Shown: positions 12,930-24,807, counted from the stretch's first letter. The stretch is 64,000 bases of DNA from Corydoras sp. C115 (GCA_019802505.1 JAFMOC010000007.1:2198501-2262500), one strand, 5' to 3'. Notes: generated by a model not told the origin, from the letters alone. Made by a program: numbers and translations.

Positions 12930-13420
12930 CCTCACCTGCATGAGCTCTTGTTCCCTAAGATCAGGCTCAGCCTCGCCACCTGTGGACATCAAAGAAAATG
13001 TCTGTTTCTGCTTATGTTTCCATAAGTGTTTGTACAAACTTATGGCCAAATGTTAAGTACAAAATGGTCATCTTATCTTTTAATGCTTCAGACTGACCCT
13101 TCAGAAACACTGCTCTGAGAGATTTCTTGTCCTACTCACTTTCTGCGGCAAGCACGTGAAAGTCAATTGCATACTCTGCTAACAGATGCTTGTCTTTCTG
13201 GAGGCAAGTGACCACCTCAATGTCCGAAAACTGATTGATAGATGGATTGATGGCCCTATGTAGTGATGGCCCTATGTCTATGCAAAAAGGCTCACAGCTT
13301 GGACTGAAGCTCCCAAATTGGCATATCCCATGCTAAAGCAAAAAAAAAATGAGTGCGGACTGATGGATCAATGTATCCAAGTCACTGTTTAGCATTTCCC
13401 TTGAAATCTCTTCAAAGAAG
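12930..13420 (-). pseudogene. Ty3-like gag relic
   Basis: Translating the minus strand around 13,090-13,220 gives LLAEYAIDFHVLAAESE, then a stop, then DKKSLRAVFLKGQSEALK. This is the conserved capsid pattern of fish Ty3/gypsy Gag (YAIDF..LAAES, then F..GLSE..K). Stops and frame changes occur on both sides and no protease or polymerase follows. It lies upstream, in minus-strand order, of the LTR fragment at 12,050-12,291. Together they look like the remains of one element that lost its pol region. Confidence 0.5.
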
Positions 13421-14275
13421 GAAAGGCAGCCTACACTTCTGTTGATCTGGTATGTTTAATTAGGTCTTGAGTTGCCCATCAGATATGTTTGCAAATCCTA
13501 GATTTGTCCTAAAATGCATTACAATACTGAATGGCAAATGAAAAAAAAACCAACAACAAATAAACAATATTTAGACCACCCTGGAAATATGTTGTAAAAC
13601 ACAGATGATACAGAAATTCTTTTCAGAGCATAACAAACCTGGACATTGCCAACCTCCACAGCGGAACATCTAGAGTGATGCAGGTGAACATGATCTGGCA
13701 ATCATCCCAAATTAGTCAGACTATGTAAGGTCCTCCTACATTGCTCATCAGGAATTGGCTCACTGTTTATATTAATCAGCATTTCCATTATTGGTACATA
13801 ATTTAAAATAATGTATATATTAGGAAGTAAAGGAAGTAAACTAAACAAAGCAATCAATCAATTAAATAAAACAAGGCAAAACAAAAGAGAGCATGAGCAG
13901 GAGGGCACAATGCACTCATGTCACAAAAGAGCAACAAATTTATGACAAACAAAACCCCCTTAAAAATGCTAAAATTAACATAGGTATTGGAGATTGGACA
14001 CAGTAACAAGCATAATCTGTATACCAGCAAAAAGCATTTAAAGAGATTTAAAGCATTAAATTGGGCTTAACAAGCTATCTAGCTCTGGTCAAAACTCTAG
14101 CTGCTGCTTTTTGAAAAAGTTGAAACATCATGTCAGATTTACATTTAACTATTCTAAACTTAAGGTTATGAAATCAGTTTCGCTACATCTACATTTGTTT
14201 TTTAGTGTTTATTCTTAGCTTTGATGTGTTTGCATTAAAAGGGAATGTTTGCATGATGTTTCCTAACATTTCTTT
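13421..14275. other. Unassigned sequence
   Basis: AT-rich, no repeat or gene recognised. A 60-codon antisense open stretch at 13,519-13,701 has no supporting features. Confidence 0.4.
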
Positions 14276-14502
14276 CATTTATTCTCTTCCGCTTAATCCT
14301 CTACTAGGATCGCAGAGTGGGGTGGGGGGGGGGGGGGGGGGGGGGGGGGGGCTCATGTACATACAGACGAGACCGTTTTTGGCGCTGGGCAGACACAGAT
14401 ACACAAAAAGAACATGGAAAATCCACCCAGACTGGGATTTCAATACGGAATCCCCAACGCTGAGAGGTGAACATGCAACCAACTAAGCCACTGTACCGCC
14501 CC
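14276..14502 (-). mobile_element. SINE (GGCGGCACGG family) with internal poly-G run
   Basis: The antisense tail (CTTCCGCTTAATCCTCTACT) and the antisense head (GCTGAGAGGTGAACATGC, GCCACTGTACCGCCCC) are both present. The body is shortened, and a run of 28 G residues (14,324-14,351) replaces the usual short G/C stretch near the tail. Confidence 0.82.
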
Positions 14503-15361
14503 TTTAATCCATAATTTATTAAATAAATGTATTAAATGCAATAAATGCTGCAGTAAGAGCATGTTAAAATGCAGCCAAACTGCAATCTAGAATACTTCGA
14601 TCTGTATTTAGTCTAATACAAAAATTTGGTCTGTCTCCATTTATGCTCCATGGACCTACTAATTTGTTTTAAAAATGTGTTTGTTCATTGTTTCATATCA
14701 TTCATTTTATGATTAACTTTTAGTTTGCGTGGTGTTGCGTGAAAAAAATTCAAGGTTAACATATACTGGTCATGATATCAGAAGGTCTTCTGGTCATGAT
14801 ACTAGTCATGATACTGGACAGTTTGTAAACAGTCAGGGATGTTGGCAGGATTTTTGATAGTCAACTTGACTTATGTGATCAGCACTGCATAAGTCTGTGT
14901 TGTGCGCATCAATCTGTTAATCTGTGTCCAACTCATTTAAGCAGGTGTTCAATATTTCCATTAGTGGATAAAACAGTTTTGTGCTTGAACTTAACATTGG
15001 TTTTATTAGTTGGGCTATTTATGAGTGGTTGTGTAGCATATTCAGTGCTTTGCCACATGTGTAAAAAAAAGAGGTCATCATGGTGGCCAAATAGTGAATA
15101 TGAAAATCATCCAGTTCAATGCATCAATTGAGTGATTTGAGGTCCATGAAACCTTTACCATGATTATGTATCAAGAGCAGCATAATTTGGATCTGAAAAT
15201 GCAGCTGAACCTATAGGAGTAGGAGTCAATGTTCACTCCAGCCGGGTGAAGAGCTGTAAAAGCTGGTTGAGCCTTCAGCACAGATATGGAGAGCAGCACA
15301 TCAATACAACTGATAAAGTGTTGTACTTGATCTCCTTAATACTTAGCGCTGTATATTTATT
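14503..15361. other. Unassigned sequence with a small local repeat
   Basis: At about 14,765-14,820 the phrase GGTCATGATA or a near-copy occurs several times (ACTGGTCATGATATC, CTGGTCATGATACTAG). Otherwise no feature is recognised. Confidence 0.4.
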
Positions 15362-15516
15362 TGGGTGGAGTTTTCATGTGTCTGTGTGGGTTTCCTCTGG
15401 GTTCTCTCTGACTGCTCCAAATTGCCCCATATAGATTGTGTTTGTGTGTCTGTCAGTCTGTTTAAGTGAGATTGCCTAGCAATAGATTGGCGCCCTGTCC
15501 TGGCTGTAACTGCTCA
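15362..15516 (+). mobile_element. 5'- and 3'-truncated SINE ending in a TA microsatellite
   Basis: GGGTGGAGTTTTCATGTGTC, CCAAATTGCCCCATATAGAT and AGATTGGCGCCCTGTCCTGG belong to the GGCGGCACGG family. The tRNA-like head is absent and the copy runs straight into the (TA)n tract at 15,517. Confidence 0.78.
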
Positions 15517-15600
<84 letters not shown>

Positions 15601-15631
15601 TGTATATATATATAGAGAGAGAGAGAGAGAA
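15517..15631. repeat. (TA)n tract followed by (GA)n
   Basis: TA dinucleotides run from 15,517 to about 15,615 with one CTG interruption, then a GA run ends near 15,631. Confidence 0.95.
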
Positions 15632-15775
15632 TATCAAAAGAAAAAAAAAAAAAGAAAAAAGGAAAATTATATGAAATGAGAAATAAAAATAAATTTTTAT
15701 TTTATAATTATTTATATATTTTTAAGATTAATTAATTTGTATTCATATTTTATTATTATTAATATGCGGCATGGT

Positions 15776-16123
15776 GGCTTAGTTGTTAGCACGTTCGCCT
15801 CTCAGCGCTAGGGATTCCCGGTTCGAATCCCCATCTGGGTGGAGTTTCCATGTTCTCTCCGTGTCCACGTGGGTTTCCTCCGGGTTCTCCGGTTTCCTCC
15901 CACAGTCCAAAAACATGGATCATGTCAACTGAGTTCTCCAAATTGCCCCATATAGAGTGTGTCTGTGTGCATGTCTGTGTGAGTGAGTGTGTGCCCAGCG
16001 ATAGATTGGCGTCCTATGCTGGGTATTTCTGCCCAGCGCCCGAAATGTTCTCCGCTGGATGGGCATGGGGAACCACACTGTGACCCTAATATGGGATAAA
16101 GCGGAAGATAATGGATGGATGGA
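15776..16123 (+). mobile_element. Full-length SINE with long target-site duplication
   Basis: The A box is TGGCTTAGTTG and the B box is a perfect GGTTCGAATCC. The full body and a GGAT-type tail follow. TTTTATTATTATTAATAT appears on both sides of the copy, which supports insertion by target-primed reverse transcription. Confidence 0.9.
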
Positions 16124-16149
16124 TTTTATTATTATTAATATTTAATTTC

Positions 16150-16880
16150 ATTGAAGGAAATACGTATTTTACCCCGTAGTAAAACATCATTTAATACTTG
16201 TTGGGAAAACTCTTGTTGGCAAGCACAGCAGTCAGATGTTTTTTGTAGTTTTTTATAAGGTTTACACATACTTCAGAAGTAGTTTTGGCCCACTCCTCAC
16301 CGCAGAGCATCTTCAAATGATCATAGTCTTAAGGTTTTTAAGCATGCATTTGGAAACACAAAGCTTCAGCTTTTGTCACAGGTTTTTCGATGGGATTGAG
16401 GTCAACAGACTGGCTAGGCCATTCCATGGCCTTGATATGCTTCTTATGGAGCAACTCCTTTGTTTCCTTGGCTGTATGTTTTGGGTCATTGTCGTGTTGA
16501 AAGACCCATCCATGACCCATTTTCAGTGCCCAGGCAAAAGCAAGGAGGTTGTCATCCAGGATTTTGAGATACATGACCCTGTTCATCTTCCTGTAGATGC
16601 GGTGAAGCTGGCCTGTGCCCCTTAAAAGAAAAACACCCCCAAAACATAATACTTCCACCACCATGCTTAATGGTGAGGATGGTGTTCTTAGAGTCATATT
16701 CTGTATTTTTCTTCCTCCAAACACGTCAAGTTGAGTTGAGGCCAATGTACTTATTTTCAGTCTCATTAGACCACAGCACCTTCTCCCAGTCTCTCTCAAG
16801 TCATTAATATGTTCATTGGCAAACTTGAGGTGACCTGGACGGTAGATGGTTGTGCTGCTTTCAGACATGTATTTTCTTAT
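16150..16880 (-). pseudogene. Tc1-like transposase, C-terminal half
   Basis: On the minus strand the C-terminal DDE region is readable. GWVFQHDNDPKHTAK contains the second catalytic aspartate, and WPSQSVDLNPIE about 34 residues later contains the third acidic residue (DD34E type). Upstream, GTGQLHRI and VVEVLCFGGVF correspond to the middle of the domain. The N-terminal DNA-binding region and first catalytic aspartate are not readable, and the frame changes after PIE. No clear terminal inverted repeats flank it. This is a dead fragment of a lineage distinct from the 19,179 copy. Confidence 0.85.
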
Positions 16881-17127
16881 TTATGCATTTAATCAATCAC
16901 ATTTTATCATCATGTTTGCCAGGTTTAAATTTTTCAGCCTAGGCCTTCAGAATAAGTTTTGTGGCCAAGTAGCATTACATAAATGTAGATCAACCTGTTG
17001 CTTTAACCAATCAGTTTTATTAATCAGAATCCTCGACTTCTAGCAGGCTAACGTTATGTCAGCGGATTTACCTGATTTTCAGTTTGATTTTTTTAATCTG
17101 ATTTTCAGCCAATTAAAACTTAAATCC

Positions 17128-17261
17128 ATCCATCAATTATCCTCCTCTTTATCCTCTACTAGGGTCACGGGTGGGTTTCCCATGCCCATCCGGGGAGAAC
17201 GTTTTGGGCACTGGGCAGATACATCCAGGACAGGGTGCCAATCTATTGTTGGGCCCACACT

Positions 17262-17298
<37 letters not shown>

Positions 17299-17567
17299 TA
17301 TATGGGGCAATTATCAATTGACCTTGATCCATGTCTTTGGACTGTGGGAGGAAACCAGTAAACTTTTTAAGAAACTACTGAAGACGCATGTTGTAGGTGG
17401 AAAAAAAAAAAAACGGTGTGTGTGTGTGGGGGGAGGGGGGGGGGTGCAGGCTCAGATAACCCAGAGGAAACCCATACAGACATGGGGAGAACATGGAAAC
17501 TCCAGATTGGGATTCGAACCGGAAATACTTAGCTCTGAGAGGTGAACATGCTAACAATTAAGCCACC
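17128..17567 (-). mobile_element. SINE interrupted by foreign sequence
   Basis: The antisense tail, middle and head of the GGCGGCACGG family are recognisable (CTCCTCTTTATCCTCTACTA; ATGCCCATCCGGGGAGAACG; GGGATTCGAACCGG). The body is expanded by a (CA)n run at 17,262-17,290 and by about 80 bp of unrelated sequence at 17,358-17,440. That insert includes a poly-A run and a TG/G-rich patch. Confidence 0.82.
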
Positions 17568-17593
17568 CCCAATTAGCTAGATGGCAGGCAATA

Positions 17594-17795
<202 letters not shown>

Positions 17796-17960
17796 ATGTA
17801 TGTGCATGTGAGTGAAAAAATTTATTTATTTATACATAGGTAATTGTTAAAACATTCAAACAAGAAATTAAAGCTGCTTTTCTATATTTTTAAGCTGTAT
17901 TCTTCTTATCCAATAACAAAAGAATTACAACCGGCTAAGTAACAAAAGTAGTACATTTTT

Positions 17961-18075
17961 ATTTGGTGGATGCTTTTATCCAAAACAACTTACACCTGGG
18001 ATTTGTCCACCTGGGATTTGAATCCTGAACCTTCAGATTGATAGCCCAACACCCTAATCACTGAGCTACCATACC
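17961..18075 (-). mobile_element. SINE with L2-type tail, shortened
   Basis: Antisense L2-type tail (GGATGCTTTTATCCAAAACA) is followed by an antisense tRNA-like head (GGGATTTGAATCCTGAACCT, GAGCTACCATACCC). It is the same family as 5,403-5,598 but lacks about 80 bp of the middle. Confidence 0.78.
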
Positions 18076-19178
18076 CTAGCAAGACCGTGACTAGCAATTA
18101 TTAACAGGTTAAGATTAATCAATTCATATTAAGTTTTGTATTACAGTTTACCTCAGGTCATAGTTAGTTTTATACAAAGAAAAGTCATGTTTTGAGTTTA
18201 GGGACACTGAGGTTTTGGAGCACCATGTGCAGACTGATTTACAGGTATTTCACTTGGACAGCTGAAGAAATACGTCAGAACAGCAAGGGGATTTCTGGAA
18301 GCCATATTCTCTTTCCCTGAGGTCAGCACTTTGTCCTGCCGAGGACATTACGAGGTGACAGGAGCCTTTAAAAACTGCTGATTTGTTGAACTGTTTTTTT
18401 TCCTCCTTCTTGCAGTGGCTATGTTCTTTCAGATTGTGGGTGACACACTTCCTCTAGTGGTTTCAGACCAATAGTTAAAGCAGAAATTAAATTTAGAGTA
18501 TGAGCTTTTCAATCCTAATGCAGTCCAAATATGTTTAGTGTATTATGGTTTAACTCATGGTTCAATAGCTAAGCTAAGCTTGTAGTCTTCATTTTGGTAT
18601 TGTGGTATAAATGGAAACCTGCAGTGTGTATGGGCTTTTATCATACTAAAGCAGGGATTATTATTTGAGCATAAGTCACCAATGTACTGATTCATTCTAC
18701 TGACTTGTCATTGCATCTATTCAACATCATCAAGGTTTGGTGACCTCTTAAGAAAATGATGATGTACATAGCCTTATTTCTCTTTAGCAAGGAAACATCC
18801 ATATCTCTGATTTAATGTGTGTGTTGTGAGCTAACATCTTTTCTTTGGCTACATAGTGATAATAATTCACCCACATGTCACCGTCATGCTAAAGCAAACC
18901 TCCAGACTGCACACTTTAAGAGGAAGCCTCGGCTAGATGAAGTTCCTGTTGTAATTCCAAACTGAGCAGGAGTCTTCAGGGGAAATTGTGGTTAAAAGCA
19001 TGTGTGGTCCAAAACCTGTATTAGCAAGACACCATGTTTGCTTTGCAGATTCTGTGGCTCACTTCTAAAGGCACTACTGTTAGATGACAGTAGTGCCAAG
19101 GTCTTAGGTTCATGTCTTAGATTTGGCTTGCAAAGTACCAAAAACATTAATGTGAGGTGCATAAATTAATATGATGTA
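18076..19178. other. Unassigned, partly higher-complexity sequence
   Basis: About 18,200-18,440 and 18,880-19,080 are less AT-rich and non-repetitive. I see no exon with convincing splice sites, and no transposon family. Confidence 0.35.
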
Positions 19179-20223
19179 CAGTGGGGGAAAAAAGAATTTA
19201 GTCAGTCACCAATTGTGCAATATGAGAGAGGCCTGTAATTGACATCATAGGTAGACCTCAACTATGAGAGACAAAATGAGAAAATAATTCAGAAAATAAC
19301 GTTTTTTTTAAAGAATTTTTTGCAATTAATGGTGGACAATACTGTAAGTATTTGGTTAATAACAAAAATTCATCTCAATACTTTGTTATATATCCTTTGT
19401 TGGCAATGACAGAGGTCAAACATTTTATGTTAGTCTTCACAAGGTTGGCACGCACTGTTGCTGGTATGTTGGCCCATTCCTCCATGCAGATCTCCTCTAG
19501 AGCAATAATGTTTTGGGGCTGTTGGCGGGCAACATGGACTTTCAACTCCCTCCAGAGGTTTTCTATGGGGTTGAGATCTGGAGACTGGCTAGGCCACTTC
19601 AGGACCTTGAAATGCTTCTTACGAAACCACTCCTTTGTTGCCCTGGCAGTGTGCTTGGGTTCATTGTCATGCTGAAAGACCCAGCAGGTTTTCACTCAAG
19701 AGGTTTGGAAGGAGGTTTGCACTCAAAATCTCACAATATATGGCCCCATTCATTCTTTCATGTACATGGACCAGTCGTTCTGGTCCCTTTACAGAGAAAC
19801 CCCAAAGTATAATGTTCCCACCCCCATGCTTCACAGTTGGTATGGTGTTCTTTAGATGCAACTCAGCATTCACTCTATGAGTGTCTGTTTGAGGTTGTGG
19901 GCAGGTGTCTTGTATACTGTTAATGAGTTCAAACAGGTGCCATTAATACAGGTAATGAGTGGAGAACAGAGGAGCCTCTTAAAGAAGTGACAAGCCAGAA
20001 ATCTTGCTTGTTTGTAGGTGACCATATATTTATTTTCCACCATTATTTGCATATCAGTTCTTTCAAAATCAGACAATGTGATTTTCAGAATTTTGTCTAA
20101 ATTTTGTTTTTCTCATTTTGTCTCTCATATTTGAGGTCATATATGATGTGAATTACAGGTCCCTCTCATCTTTTTATGTGGGAGAACTTGCACAATTGGT
20201 GACTGACTAAATACTTTTTTCCC

Positions 20224-20226
<3 letters not shown>
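19179..20226 (-). mobile_element. Tc1-like transposon with both ends, internally deleted
   Basis: The left end begins CAGTGGGGGAAAAAAGAATT and the right end is its inverted counterpart, ATACTTTTTTCCCCAC. Both include the subterminal AGTCAGTCACCAATTGTGCA (or its complement), and both are bounded by TA. The element is about 1.05 kb, shorter than the roughly 1.6 kb usual for full-length fish Tc1-like elements. The missing part is the 5' half of the transposase gene. The ends could in principle still be mobilised in trans by a related transposase. Confidence 0.9.
19375..19873 (-). pseudogene. Tc1-like transposase, C-terminal half
   Basis: Minus-strand translation gives WGFSVKGPERLVHVHERMNG, then after a frame change CWVFQHDNEPKHTARATKEW with the second catalytic aspartate. 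WPSQSPDLNPIENLWRELK follows with the third catalytic residue. The C-terminus (IPATVRANLVKTN, SVIANKGYITKY) looks complete. The N-terminal helix-turn-helix region and first aspartate are missing, and about 20 residues are lost at the frame break near 19,690. No active enzyme can be made. Confidence 0.9.

Positions 20227-20292
<66 letters not shown>
20227..20292. repeat. (TA)n microsatellite at a Tc1 end
   Basis: About 32 TA units directly abut the right end of the Tc1-like element, starting from its TA target duplication. Confidence 0.96.
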
Positions 20293-20298
<6 letters not shown>

Positions 20299-20901
20299 TG
20301 TTTTAGGTGACTTTTATCTTCTTAATTGATAGTATTAGTTGCCAAAACATACTGTACTTATTTTTGACAAACGTTTTAACATTGTCCATACTTTCTCTGT
20401 TTCAACATTACTGTTTTTATTAAACAGCAAATTGAATTAATGACCACCTTTTATACACTATATGCCTATAGTATATGAATATCTAAGAAGCACACCTGTA
20501 TTTATGCTCCATGAACATCCGATTCCAATTTCACAAGTGCTGTTCATATTTACAAGAACAATCACTTTTGCATTAGTACAATAATTTTGGAAAATATCTG
20601 TAAAACTGTGTTAAATATGTATTTGGGAATTAATAGGGAAAATGTATTTGGCTTTTTGTTACTTTTTTCTTTTATTTATTTTGCAATTGACTTTCTTACC
20701 AGTGTTGAGTCAGTAACTATAAATTCCTCCTAACCGAACTTCATACAGGAGCACAGTAATGTTTTTTTTTAGCATAATTAAAAAAGAATTACTGTAGTGT
20801 GAAATGTGGAAGAGGTTAAAGTGATTTCATTTAATTAATTTAGGTTCAGAATTTAAGAATTTAAAGAATTTAAAAATTCTACTGCTGTTAATGTGTGAGG
20901 T

Positions 20902-21432
20902 ATACTAGATAGGTAAATGTATCTTGACACACCTATTAATCATTAAATTGTACAGATTCACTCAGACTTATTGCCACAGGGGTATACAATAAAACACCTG
21001 CCATGACTTATGCAAGCCTTGTTTCCAACTTTGTGGAAACAATTTGGGGAAAACCCTTTTCTGTTCCAGCATGTATGTGCCCTATGGCAGAAAGCAAGGT
21101 CGATAAAGGCAAGGTTGGGTAAATTTGGTGTAAAAGAACTTGACTTGCCCACACAGAGCTCTGACCTTAACCCCATCAAACACCTTTGGGATGACCTAGA
21201 AGGAAGATTATGAGCTAGACCAACATAGTGCCTGACCTCACAAATGCTCTTCTGGTTGAGTGGCCAAAAATTCTCAGAGAATCGCTCAAAAAGCCTTATT
21301 AGAAGAGTGGAAGCTGTTATAGCTGGAAAGCATGGAACAAATTATAGACTATTATATATAACCATAGAATAAGATGTCATATATCATGTAGATATAATAT
21401 GCAGCTGTCCCAAAACTTTTACCCATACAGTG
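20902..21432 (+). mobile_element. Tc1-like transposon, short internally deleted copy
   Basis: The degraded left end (ACTAGATAGGTAAATGTATC) and the clearer right end (CCCAAAACTTTTACCCATAC, then AGTG) fit the group seen at 3,723. Between them a plus-strand transposase C-terminus is readable: LFQHVCALWQKARSIKARLG and SSDLNPIKHLWDDLEGRL. In this family those positions normally read QHDCAP and DLNPIEHLWD, so the second catalytic aspartate and the third catalytic glutamate are replaced (by V and K). The copy is therefore catalytically dead as well as truncated. Confidence 0.85.
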
Positions 21433-22189
21433 TACATTGATATTATGCTTGTGTTTTTGTAAATAGACAGACTAACAGCAACACTAGACCTCTTGCAGTT
21501 ATTGTTTGTTTAAGAAGTTTTGGAAAGGGTTGCACTGGGGAAAGGTAAGGTGGATAATGGGGTCATCTCCCTCAGGCAGATGGACTTGAGTATGTAGTAG
21601 CAGATATAATGATTTTGAGATGTTACATCATTGTAGTTTTTAATGAAAGTGTATGTATTGTTTTATTTATTGAACAGCAATTTCTACAGTCCTGTTACTA
21701 CATCTGTTATACAGAACAACACAAAGGAATGCAGAGATCAATCAGTACAAAGACAAGAATTAAATTAAATACATTAATTAGTACAGGTGACTGGGAGGTA
21801 CAACAATGAGTCAACAACAGAACTTAACATGCACATACAAAAAATATATGTATAAACCAATAGATGAATGAGAACAACATGAACCACTAAACTGCAAACA
21901 ACTTCGTTAGCACACAAAGGATAAAGGTAAGTAATTATTAAAATAGGAGTTTATTTTTGATGAATCAATTTAGGAAACTTTAAGTATTTTTTATCAGAAA
22001 TTAGTTGTTAGATGTGTTTACTGTCACAATTAAACCCCTAAAGGAGCTCTATCCTGTCTATTTATGTGGTAAGTGATATTTGTTGAGGTAAAATATAACT
22101 TCCAAGTTAAACTAATTATATTTTTCAGAGACAGACTGAAATAAATAAGAGCACTGATTTATCATTTGTGTTCTTTTTTCTCATTTGTA
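21433..22189. other. Unassigned sequence
   Basis: AT-rich, no recognised repeat or gene. Confidence 0.4.
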
Positions 22190-22250
22190 AGTCGCTTTGG
22201 ATAAAAGCGTCTGCTAAATGACTAAATGTAATGTAAAATGTAAATGAAAC
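22190..22250 (+). mobile_element. L2-type LINE/SINE 3' tail
   Basis: AGTCGCTTTGGATAAAAGCG, then TCTGCTAAATGACTAAATGT with trailing ATGTAA-type units, is the canonical tail recognised by L2-clade reverse transcriptases. No SINE head or LINE coding sequence precedes it recognisably, so it is probably a strongly 5'-truncated insertion. Confidence 0.8.
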
Positions 22251-22608
22251 AACAGATTTTGTATCTAAGCGAAACAAAACAAAAGCACCAAATTAACAAA
22301 CAACTTGACAAATAAATGAATATGAATAAAAAAAAAACTAGCTTAATAGTGAAATAATCAATTAAATGGTTCTGAAAATCTAATTGAACACATCAATCAA
22401 GAACAAATCCCAGCATCACACACTGCCTTATGCTTACTGCAGTGCCTGATATATATAGATGGTGCTGTGGCAGTGAAAGGATAACACTACACAAATTGGT
22501 TTGGTTTAAACACTGACATGTAAATTAGATTTTTTTTTAATTTAATACCTTTCCATTGGTGGTATTAAAAAATAAACAAAATGTTTTTCGCTGCACATGT
22601 GTACACAT

Positions 22609-22609
<1 letters not shown>

Positions 22610-22684
<75 letters not shown>

Positions 22685-22904
22685 GTTGAGTGGAAGCGTT
22701 TGACATGCTGTCACAGTCGGGTAGCTAAGAGAACGGCACGGACCGGCCGAGTCTTATTAAGGCGGATGTGTTTGGAAGTCGGACCGGACGCTGGGGAGTA
22801 AATAGGAAGGACAGAGTGAGAGGAAACACAGCCAAGCCTCTGAAGTGCTCTGACATGCTTTAACACACAAACACACACACACACACACACACACAGACAA
22901 GGGT

Positions 22905-22956
<52 letters not shown>
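22610..22956. repeat. Clustered (CA)n tracts around a GC-richer core
   Basis: CA runs lie at about 22,611-22,680, 22,868-22,895 and 22,905-22,955. The roughly 185 bp between the first two are non-repetitive and GC-richer (for example CGGCACGGACCGGCCGAGTC). No coding function is recognised for the core. Confidence 0.93.
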
Positions 22957-22958
<2 letters not shown>

Positions 22959-23310
22959 CACACTCCTCGTCACACTGTCGGGGGCCAAACGTACTCCACT
23001 CACTGACACTGTCTCAGACTTACTGCATCCCTAATAGAGAGCAATACACACATATCCTTTTCTTCCTTGTCTGTAAGCACACAAAGTGTGAGGGTAAATG
23101 TAGAAAGGGTCATTGTTGCATAATAAACCTGACAGGGTGACACAGGACCATGAAGCAAAGTATTGCTTTACCTAGTTAGGTTTATTTAGTGCTGTTTTCC
23201 TATAGGGGCAAACAAGACAACAAGGCATATTCAATTTGAGAATCTCTATAGCTAAATGTTTTTTTTTTATGTCAGAGCCCTGTGCTAAACATTGTGACAT
23301 CATATAAAAC

Positions 23311-23671
23311 ATTCATTCATTCATTATTTCCCGCTTTATCCTCTATTAGGGTCGCGATGGGGTTGCCCATGCCCATCCAGGGGAGAACGCCTCGGACGCT
23401 GGGGAGACAGGGCGCCAATCCAGACCCAGGACAGGGCGCCAATCCATCGCTGGGCACACACTCACTCACACAGACACACTCTATATGGGGCAATTTGGAG
23501 AATTCAATTGACTTGATCCATGTTTTTGGACTGTGGGAGGAAACTGGAGAACCCGGAGGAAACCCACGGGGACACGGGGAGAACATGGAAACTCCACCCA
23601 GATGGGGATTCGAACCAGGAATCCCTAGCGCTGAGAGGCAAACGTGCTAACCACTAAGCCACCGTGCCGCC
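23311..23671 (-). mobile_element. Full-length SINE with perfect 11-bp target-site duplication
   Basis: The antisense tail (CATT repeats, CCCGCTTTATCCTCTATTAG) leads into a complete body and an antisense head ending GTGCCGCC. TCATATAAAAC is present on both sides (23,300-23,310 and 23,672-23,682). An extra partial duplication of AGACCCAGGACAGGGCGCCA-type text lies near 23,405-23,445. This is the clearest evidence that the family moves by retroposition. Confidence 0.95.
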
Positions 23672-24475
23672 TCATATAAAACACATAAATTAAATATTTT
23701 GGTACTCATTTTGTAAAATAAAACAGAGTAGCACATTGTCCAAAATGTTGGCACAAAGGTGGAACATATAAAAATATGTATGATTGATGTACCATTATCT
23801 TTACTCTTTACTGAGATTAAAAATATTATGTATTAAAGTGCTTGCCACCAGGCATTTATTTATACTGTAGGTGTCAACAGAGAGGTATCTGGCACCACAG
23901 GACATCTTACGAGTAAATAGAAGGGTCATTGTTCTATTGGCTTACATAATTTTGGAGATATGGAAAAACATATCATTATTAGAAACCTAAAGCAATTCTG
24001 AAAAAAAAACATAACATCTCAGAAGCAAATGTAGGAGCATGGAGTTGTGCTGCATGCTGACATGCAGTTTATCTTTGAGATAGAGATTGCACTTGAAAAT
24101 ATGGAATAAAGAGTGAGGAAAAGACAGATAAAGAGAGAGAAGCTGCACCTTGCTTTTTTGCTATAGATGCAGTGAGAGTGAGTTAATTGGGTGAAGCTGT
24201 ACAGCGTTTTAGCGTAACGCTTTCAGATACGCCAACCTGACAGCTAAATGTCAGTCAACTGACTGCAACTGAGAGAGTGCTGTCATGCTGCAAAGAAAGT
24301 AAATGGGGAGAAAGAAGGACTGCAAGAGAAAGTTTAGGAGAAAGGTAAAACAGGACAGAGAGACATAATTAAGCATTTTTTTAAATCCCTCAAATATCAT
24401 TTACATCCAGTTTACGACACAAATGCATACAAGATCAAAGTTTTAATTATTTATCTGTTCAACATGCGGCACGGT
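23672..24475. other. Unassigned sequence
   Basis: Mixed composition with a purine-rich patch at about 24,110-24,150 and 24,300-24,360. No gene or repeat family recognised. Confidence 0.4.
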
Positions 24476-24807
24476 GGCTTAGTGGTTAGCACGTTCGCCT
24501 CTCAGCGCTAGAAATTCCCGGTTCGAATCCCAATCTGGGTGGAGTTTCCATGTTCTCCCCGTGTCCGCGTGGGTTTCCTCTGGGTTCTCCGGTTTCCTCC
24601 CACAGTCCAAAAACATGGATCAAGTCAATTGAGTTCTCCAAATTGCCCCATATAGAGTGTGTCTGTGTGAGTGAGTGTGTGCCCAGCGATAGAGTCCTGT
24701 CCTGGGTGTATCTGCCCAGAGCCCGAAACGTTCTCCCCTGGATGGGCATGGGGAACCCCCCCCTTGACCCTAATATAGGATAAAGCGGAAGATAATGAAT
24801 GAATGAA
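24476..24807 (+). mobile_element. Full-length SINE (GGCGGCACGG family)
   Basis: A perfect A box (TGGCTTAGTGG) and B box (GGTTCGAATCC), complete body and GAAT-repeat tail. The flanks TGTTCAACAT and TGTTCATCAT look like a 10-bp target duplication with one mismatch. Confidence 0.93.

Noticed and set aside
15786..15850. tRNA-like A and B boxes at SINE heads
   Set aside because: They have pol III promoter boxes but no complete cloverleaf and continue into SINE bodies, so they are not called as tRNA genes.
22610..22956. CRISPR-like pattern of repeats with spacers
   Set aside because: The repeats are CA dinucleotides in a vertebrate-type genome. There is no repeat-spacer periodicity.
24550..24783. 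Recurrent open frame beginning MFSPCPRGFP in many places
   Set aside because: It is the translated body of the GGCGGCACGG SINE, which repeats with every copy and is not a gene family.
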